12,267 nt of DNA from positions 1 to 12,267 of the forward strand of contig JAITWW010000139.1 of assembly GCA_031285085.1 (NCBI GenBank). Reading direction: 5' to 3'. Made by a program: the position numbers and the translations under genes. Below the pieces are notes generated by a model. That model saw nothing but the letters and a program-made list of their open reading frames with translations. It had not been told where the DNA came from and ran no database searches. Below, piece after piece: positions 8,186 to 12,267 of the stretch (its first letter is position 1; every line of letters begins with the position of its first letter). The DNA comes from Candidatus Methanofilum arcanum (GTDB taxonomy: Archaea; Halobacteriota; Methanomicrobia; Methanomicrobiales; Methanospirillaceae).

Positions 8186-8280
8186 ATACCTGTTTTCTTT
8201 CCTTTATTTTGCTTTTTATTGTTTTTAGGGATTTTAGCTTTACTCTGGTTTTCATCTCATTGATATATTGCTTCTATTTT
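8186..8280 (-). promoter_or_regulatory. A-rich intergenic leader with a possible internal promoter
   Basis: This is the only sizeable gap inside the gene run. On the minus strand it is strongly A-rich and contains GCAATATATCA around 8261-8271, a TATA-like element about 80 nt before the next ATG. There is no U-tract on the transcribed strand that would suggest a terminator. It could allow extra transcription of paralog 1, glmS and the glycan genes. Confidence 0.3.
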
Positions 8281-9528
8281 TTACTCCCGATATATGGTTT
8301 CATCAAAGATATCTCCATGCACTCGTGTTCCAGGAGCAAATGAACAGTTATTGCCGATACGAGCTCCAACATTTACAGCACAGTTGATACCAAACAGGAC
8401 ATGATCTCCTATGACGGCACCAAACTTCCTGCGCCCGGTACTCACTCCGCCAACTTTAATCACTGCTTTGTCGTGGCGAAGATTTGCAACCTTTGTGCCT
8501 GCACCAAAGTTACACCCACTTCCAACAATGGTATCACCGATATAGTTAAAATGGGGAAGATTCGTATCTGAAAAAACAATTGAGTTTTTAATCTCAGTGC
8601 TATGCCCAATATGACAGTTGTCTCCAACTGAGGTTGCACCTCTGATATAGGTATGGGGGCCGATTTTTGCATTTTTTCCAATGATGCATGGTCCTTCTAT
8701 ATAGGTTCCAGACTTGATAACCGTCCCAGATCCAATGGAAACAGAACCATGCAGATACACTCCCTCTTCTATGATGGCATCTGATGCGATCTGCGGAGAT
8801 TCTGCTTCGAGTAGATTCATGTTTACATCTAGCAGATCCCAAGGAGATCCAAGGTCTGCCCAGCTTTTTGTCTCTACTGCATGAAGAGATCGTGCTTGTA
8901 TATATGGCATGAGCGCATCTACGAGTTCGAGTTCACCTCTGGCTGAAGCTGTGACCTCTGCCAGATAATCAAAGATATCTCTATCAAAATGATAGATTCC
9001 GCAATTAATGAGTGATGATGCGGGGGTATCTGATTTCTCTTCAAGTGAAGTCACTATCATCTCCTGCGTACTCTCTCCCTCACTCTCAATGGTTACAATT
9101 CCATATTTGCTTGGATCTAGAGTGGCACAGACGCCGATGGTAGGAGCGTCTGAGTTTAAAACTGCGATGATATCTGTACATGAGAGGAGCATGTCCCCAT
9201 TTATCATGAGAAAACGCCCTCGAACATGTGGTTTTGCAGTCAGAAGGGCGTCAGCAGTTCCAGCTTGTTTTCTTTGCCGTGCATATTGTATCTCTATTCC
9301 AAACCGACTCCCATCTCCAAAATGTTCTCGAATTGCCTGCTCTTTGTACCCTACTACCAAAACAAACTCTGTTATCCCGCTGTCTCTGACTGCACAGAGG
9401 AGATGTTCAAGCATGGGGCGGTTTGCAATCGGAATCATGACTTTTGGTCTGGATCCGGTGAGTGGCCGCATACGGGTACCTTCCCCGGCTGCGAGCACAA
9501 TACATTGTTTTGGAGGAATTTTCTTCAT
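8281..9528 (-). CDS. glmU: Bifunctional GlmU-type enzyme: sugar-1-phosphate nucleotidylyltransferase / GlcN-1-P acetyltransferase (paralog 2)
   Basis: The protein has 415 aa. It should acetylate GlcN-1-P with acetyl-CoA and then transfer UMP from UTP, giving UDP-GlcNAc. The nucleotidyltransferase domain (about 8-240) has LAAGEGTRMRPLT (12-24), RPKVMIP (27-33), AGTADA (89-94) and NGDM (110-113). The left-handed beta-helix (about 248-410) has hexapeptide repeats and the acetyltransferase stretch PHFNYIGD (325-332) plus FGAGTKVANLRHD (341-353). His326 and Asn349 match positions I recall as catalytic in the archaeal Sulfolobus ST0452 enzyme, so both activities are probably retained. It overlaps the glmM stop as ATGA and has an excellent SD. 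It is the best candidate for the true GlmU of this cluster; N-acetylgalactosamine-1-P could be an extra substrate, as in ST0452. Confidence 0.92.
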   Translation of the reverse strand: MKKIPPKQCIVLAAGEGTRMRPLTGSRPKVMIPIANRPMLEHLLCAVRDSGITEFVLVVGYKEQAIREHFGDGSRFGIEIQYARQRKQAGTADALLTAKPHVRGRFLMINGDMLLSCTDIIAVLNSDAPTIGVCATLDPSKYGIVTIESEGESTQEMIVTSLEEKSDTPASSLINCGIYHFDRDIFDYLAEVTASARGELELVDALMPYIQARSLHAVETKSWADLGSPWDLLDVNMNLLEAESPQIASDAIIEEGVYLHGSVSIGSGTVIKSGTYIEGPCIIGKNAKIGPHTYIRGATSVGDNCHIGHSTEIKNSIVFSDTNLPHFNYIGDTIVGSGCNFGAGTKVANLRHDKAVIKVGGVSTGRRKFGAVIGDHVLFGINCAVNVGARIGNNCSFAPGTRVHGDIFDETIYRE

Positions 9529-10853
9529 ATATCACCTCGCTCTATCTTACTCTCTCCATTTTTTGGTTTTCCCTTTTTTATTTGCTCTTTTCCGGCACAA
9601 ACATACTCATGTCCCTTGGCAAGCAGTTCTTTTGCCGTGCTTTCATTCTTTCCTTCTGCGGTGATTCGGATCTTTGCCTCCGTCCCACTTGCACGAATGA
9701 GACACCAGCCATCTTCGGTCTCAAATCTGAATCCATCAGTTGGATTTTCTGCACCAAGTGCATACATAATCGAAAAGTGATCTTCGATACGGAGAGATTC
9801 CCGTAAGATAGGATATACAGGAATTGAGTCGATCTCTTCTGAGAGCAGCGTCTCGGATGCAATCTCTGCAAGCACACAGGCTGCATGAGGACCATCTGGG
9901 CAGTATGAGAGAGTTGGAAAGATCCAGGCACCAGATGGTTCTCCTCCGAGATCTCCCCATTGTTTGAGTTCCAATGAAACATGGGCGTCTCCAACAGGCG
10001 TGCGTCTGACATCTACCTGTTCTTCGAGTACCATGGAAGCATCATATGTGGTAACAACTTTTTGTACGCCAAGATGTCTTGCAAACAAGAGGAGCAGTTG
10101 ATCGCCTGGAATATATCTTCCTTTATCATCAAATGCCATGAGACGATCTGCATCTCCATCATGAATGAGTGCTGCTTTTGCACCTATTTTTTGGATCATT
10201 TTCGGGATGTATGGAAGATGTACCTCTAGTGGTTCAGATGGACGGGCAAACAGTGGTGCAGTTTGTCCATTGATAGTATGGAGTTTTGCACCAGCTTCAC
10301 TGAGAAGTGCCGGTGATATGGTGCACCCTGCCCCATTTCCACAGTCAAGGATAAGTGGAGTTCCATCAATATCTGAGCAGTTCTTTAGAATAGCTTTCTT
10401 ATGAGATGAGATGGCATCACTCATGTATGTTGTTCCCTGCTCATTCCAGGATCCATATCTCTTTGTTTCTTTTTCTTCATGCATCAGGAATGCTTCTATT
10501 TTTTCCTGTGCATCATGGGAAAATGAGGCTCCATCTGGTGTAAAGAGTTTGATACCATTGTCTGGTTCTGGGTTATGGGATGCTGTTATCATGGCGCTTG
10601 CAGCATGTTTTCTTCCTGCATATGCAACCGTAGGGGTTGGAACAAGGCCACAATGTGCGACATTTACTCCATTTGCAAGGCAGCCTGCGGTGAGACTCTG
10701 ATAGAGAAGCGGGCTTGTTTTCCTGCTGTCATGCCCAAGTGCGATACTGTTTCCTGTGCCGATGAGATGTGCAACTGCTGCACCTACTCTCATGCCAAGC
10801 ACAGGAAATGTATCATCATAGCTGCGTCTGATTCCTGATGAGCCAAATAACAT
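9525..10853 (-). CDS. glmM: Phosphoglucosamine mutase (archaeal GlmM type)
   Basis: This alpha-D-phosphohexomutase (442 aa) converts glucosamine-6-phosphate to glucosamine-1-phosphate, linking GlmS to GlmU. Visible motifs are GSSGIRR near the N-terminus (4-10), the phosphoserine loop TASHNP (90-95, Ser92), the metal-binding HDGDADR (231-237, Asp232/234/236), the sugar-binding loop GGEPSG (303-308), and the phosphate-binding RASGTEAKIR (387-396). All four domains are complete; length is normal. The C-terminal tail after about residue 420 is Lys/Glu rich and partly encodes the glmU ribosome binding site. Archaeal members of this family can also act on mannose or glucose phosphates, so a second role feeding GDP-mannose is possible but inferred. 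A purine-rich SD (10859-10870) supports the start. It follows the Cys-rich gene by 33 nt. Confidence 0.95.
   Translation of the reverse strand: MLFGSSGIRRSYDDTFPVLGMRVGAAVAHLIGTGNSIALGHDSRKTSPLLYQSLTAGCLANGVNVAHCGLVPTPTVAYAGRKHAASAMITASHNPEPDNGIKLFTPDGASFSHDAQEKIEAFLMHEEKETKRYGSWNEQGTTYMSDAISSHKKAILKNCSDIDGTPLILDCGNGAGCTISPALLSEAGAKLHTINGQTAPLFARPSEPLEVHLPYIPKMIQKIGAKAALIHDGDADRLMAFDDKGRYIPGDQLLLLFARHLGVQKVVTTYDASMVLEEQVDVRRTPVGDAHVSLELKQWGDLGGEPSGAWIFPTLSYCPDGPHAACVLAEIASETLLSEEIDSIPVYPILRESLRIEDHFSIMYALGAENPTDGFRFETEDGWCLIRASGTEAKIRITAEGKNESTAKELLAKGHEYVCAGKEQIKKGKPKNGESKIERGDI
9531..9538 (-). promoter_or_regulatory. Shine-Dalgarno of the glmU gene (paralog 2)
   Basis: GAGGTGAT on the minus strand, inside the 3' end of glmM. 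It matches the archaeal anti-SD (AUCACCUCC) over eight bases and supports the ATGA-coupled start at 9528. Confidence 0.75.
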
Positions 10854-10858
10854 GAGTT

Positions 10859-10870
10859 CCTCTCTCTCCT
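10859..10870 (-). promoter_or_regulatory. Purine-rich Shine-Dalgarno region of glmM
   Basis: AGGAGAGAGAGG on the minus strand; the near GAGG ends 5 nt before the ATG at 10853. It supports the chosen start. Confidence 0.6.
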
Positions 10871-10886
10871 TTTTGTATCCTTGTGG

Positions 10887-11507
10887 TTAGAGTTCTGTTT
10901 GTTGCTTTGTGGTGCGTCCACATGGGCAGGCATGTTCGCATTCAAATAGACTTGCAATTCCCCCAATAGATGGACCGATGCAGAGCATGGGTGTTTTTGA
11001 CTCTACATTATATGTGGTATCTTCATTTAATCCATCAATACTCAAAAGAATGAGTTCTGCATCTGATGGATCTGAGACGATCTGATCAGAGATGAGATCT
11101 CGAATCTGCTTCATCTCTCCGAGGCAGTAGACTTTTTTCACTCCGATCTGCTTCTTGATGCTTTCTATGCACTCCTGATGACATTCTTTTGCACAGGCAC
11201 CTAGGATACGAGAAAAGCAGAGAAATCCGCTCATTCCAGCTATAATTGCTGCTGCTGAGGCACGGTGGGCAGGTTTTGTAAGTGCAGCAGAGAACATGTA
11301 CTCTGGTTTTGTAGTAGCATCCTGTGGATGTGTACTTGTAAAGTAGGTGTTTTTTCCTCCAAATGAGATGTTCATGGCGGTGCCAATCTCATAAGGACAT
11401 CGATCACTTTGTTCTTTTTCTGTTGAGAGGATTATGCTGTTCTTTTCATAACCACATCCGTCAGTGAGTGCTTGAACGCATTTTACCAGGTGATGTATGA
11501 GTTGCAT
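10887..11507 (-). CDS. Cys-rich protein of unknown function heading the glm cluster
   Basis: I do not recognise this 206-aa protein. It contains 12 Cys (10, 18, 37, 97, 105, 109, 113, 128, 176, 190, 194, 196). Two groups stand out: C105-x3-C109-x3-C113 (CAKECHQEC) and C190-x3-C194-x-C196 (CEHACPC). Such spacing can bind a metal or Fe-S cluster, but no named family motif fits. There is no signal peptide; residues 73-99 are Ala-rich and mildly hydrophobic (SAAAIIAGMSGFLCF), and 171-187 contain MLCIGPSIGGIASLF, a possible loop or pocket. It is the first gene after the promoter and lies 33 nt before glmM, so it is probably co-transcribed with the UDP-GlcNAc genes. There is no SD before the ATG, but a TATA-like box fits a leaderless or very short leader. 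Confidence 0.75.
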   Translation of the reverse strand: MQLIHHLVKCVQALTDGCGYEKNSIILSTEKEQSDRCPYEIGTAMNISFGGKNTYFTSTHPQDATTKPEYMFSAALTKPAHRASAAAIIAGMSGFLCFSRILGACAKECHQECIESIKKQIGVKKVYCLGEMKQIRDLISDQIVSDPSDAELILLSIDGLNEDTTYNVESKTPMLCIGPSIGGIASLFECEHACPCGRTTKQQTEL

Positions 11508-11532
11508 GGGTTCTGCTCGTAAAACTAGTGGG

Positions 11533-11542
11533 CATATATTTG
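11533..11542 (-). promoter_or_regulatory. TATA-like promoter element for the glm cluster
   Basis: On the minus strand CCAAATATATG lies about 30 nt (box centre) before the ATG at 11507. Archaeal transcription usually starts about 25-27 nt after the TATA centre, which would place the start within a few bases of the ATG. This fits the lack of a Shine-Dalgarno there. Confidence 0.45.
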
Positions 11543-11580
11543 GTGTAGGAGGTATTCAGGTTATGGTACGAGATCAATGA

Positions 11581-11831
11581 ATCATCAACTTACCATCAAC
11601 TTAGATTTTGCTCTATTTCGTGATTGAGGGATAATTTATTGTGGAATATGTGGATCGTCAACTTACCATCAACTTAGATTATGCTCTATTTCACGATTGA
11701 AGGATAATTTATTGTCGAATCTACGGATTTGGAACTTGCCAGCAACTTAGATTGTGCTCTATTTCGTGATTGAAGGAAAATTTATTGTGGAATATGTGGA
11801 TCTGGAACTTACCATCAACTTAGGTTATGCC
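11581..11831. repeat. Tandem direct repeat array, 73-bp unit, three full copies plus a truncated fourth
   Basis: Units begin at 11581, 11654, 11727 and 11800, an exact 73-bp period with no indels. Shared blocks on the plus strand include CATCAACTTAG (GCAACTTAG in unit 3), TGCTCTATTTC, GATTGA and AATTTATTGT. Units 1 and 2 differ at about nine positions; unit 3 differs mainly in its first 16 bases and shares GGAACTT with unit 4. Each unit has a short internal duplication, with CAACTTACC followed by CAACTTAG. Unit 4 stops after about 32 bases, at the last sense codons of the upstream regulator, so that gene's stop codon lies within the repeat. The units are not palindromic and have no ORF. They fill most of the 11508-11824 gap, which otherwise holds only the promoter of the next gene. 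Confidence 0.9.
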
Positions 11832-12267
11832 CAAAATGGTACATAAGACATATATCTTGGAGCGGTATTTGGATCCAGTGCTTTGATGAGTCCATCTTCG
11901 ATGGAACTCGTAATAAGTCTTGAAATTGCAGATTTTCCTCCTTCTGACAAACCAAATCTATCCCGCAGTGAAGTATTTGTCATTTGTTCTCCACGGACTT
12001 GTTTCAAACATGCATGCATGTAACAGCACCATTTCTTTTCTTTCAAAGGAATCTTGTTGAAAGGAATATATGAAAAGAGAGTTACTCTGGTACTATCAGT
12101 GTATATATCAACTTTTGGGGATGGTAATTGATGAATTTCACATTGCAGGGCAATTTTATCCCATCCACTACCCCGCTCTTCACAGATATGGGCTCGTCGC
12201 ATTAAAGAGGCTATGGTCTCGTTGCGAGATCTTGGTGGATTATCAATGAAACGATTTACATCAATAA
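11825..12267 (-). CDS. AlbA_2/Schlafen-type ATP-binding transcriptional regulator, C-terminal part (5' end beyond the right edge)
   Basis: The frame is open to the window edge, giving 146 visible residues; the ATG at 12202 is internal. The start of the visible part, NPPRSRNETIASLMRRAHIC followed by EERGSGWDK, is the typical C-terminal region of proteins annotated as AlbA_2-domain or RecG-related ATP-binding regulators (divergent AAA-4 / HATPase_c_4 family). The segment TRVTLFSYIPF follows, then CCYMHACLKQV and a winged helix (MTNTSLRDRFGL, then SAISRLITSSIEDGLIKALD), ending RYMSYVPFWA, a characteristic C-terminus in this group. The N-terminal AlbA_2 domain should lie outside the window. Members are scattered among genomes, often near mobile or defence genes; the role here is unknown. 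It probably belongs to a separate transcription unit from the glm genes. Confidence 0.85.
   Translation of the reverse strand, partial: IDVNRFIDNPPRSRNETIASLMRRAHICEERGSGWDKIALQCEIHQLPSPKVDIYTDSTRVTLFSYIPFNKIPLKEKKWCCYMHACLKQVRGEQMTNTSLRDRFGLSEGGKSAISRLITSSIEDGLIKALDPNTAPRYMSYVPFWA

Noticed and set aside
8186..8280. Transcription terminator between the GlmU paralogs
   Set aside because: The gap is A-rich, not T-rich, on the coding strand, and I see no stable hairpin.
9008..9780. Long plus-strand open frames (up to 218 codons) over the glmU and glmM junction
   Set aside because: They lie opposite two genes with intact catalytic motifs, and their translations are low-complexity Ser/Cys/Phe-rich with no recognisable domain. 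They are antisense shadows.
11516..11572. Inverted CTCGTA / TACGAG pair flanking the TATA-like box
   Set aside because: The arms are only 6 bp and 45 nt apart, which can easily occur by chance; not enough to call an operator.
11581..11831. Possible CRISPR array
   Set aside because: The whole 73-bp unit is repeated, with substitutions throughout; there are no conserved short repeats separated by unique spacers and no cas genes.
12200..12202. ATG as the start of the right-end gene
   Set aside because: The frame continues upstream to the window edge with typical family sequence (NPPRSRNE) before this Met, so it is internal.

Overview
The window looks archaeal, most likely a methanogen of the Methanomicrobiales and possibly Methanospirillum-like. 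This rests on archaeal-type GlmU and GlmM proteins, Shine-Dalgarno sequences such as GAGGTGAT, a TATA-like element placed for a (nearly) leaderless start, and an ArsR-type regulator with two winged-helix segments. The genus is an inference; no 16S rRNA or methanogenesis gene is present. All recognised genes lie on the minus strand, so transcription runs from high to low coordinates.

Right end (about 11.8-12.27 kb): the C-terminal part of an AlbA_2/Schlafen-type ATP-binding transcriptional regulator enters from beyond the window. Its stop codon lies inside the last, truncated copy of a 73-bp tandem repeat array (11581-11831, three full units plus a partial). Next come a TATA-like promoter (about 11533-11542) and a Cys-rich protein of unknown function (10887-11507).

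Centre (about 5.2-10.9 kb): a complete set for UDP-GlcNAc synthesis, in the order glmM, glmU-like paralog 2, glmU-like paralog 1, glmS. GlmS makes GlcN-6-P from fructose-6-P and glutamine. GlmM converts it to GlcN-1-P. A GlmU-type enzyme acetylates this and adds UMP. Only the 415-aa GlmU paralog keeps the acetyltransferase motif; the 385-aa paralog has lost it.

Left half (1-5.2 kb): two GT4-type glycosyltransferases, a GDP-mannose 4,6-dehydratase (gmd), an ArsR-type regulator with two winged-helix segments, and a large secreted protein that runs off the left edge. Overlaps and gaps between the ten genes from 11507 to 1 are about +33, -4, +95, -1, -4, -35 (or -17), +15, +44 and +39 nt (or +33 from the alternative start). 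They could therefore form one long operon linking nucleotide-sugar supply to assembly of a surface glycan and a secreted protein. An internal promoter is possible in the 95-nt A-rich gap at 8186-8280. No rRNA, tRNA, insertion sequence or CRISPR array was seen.
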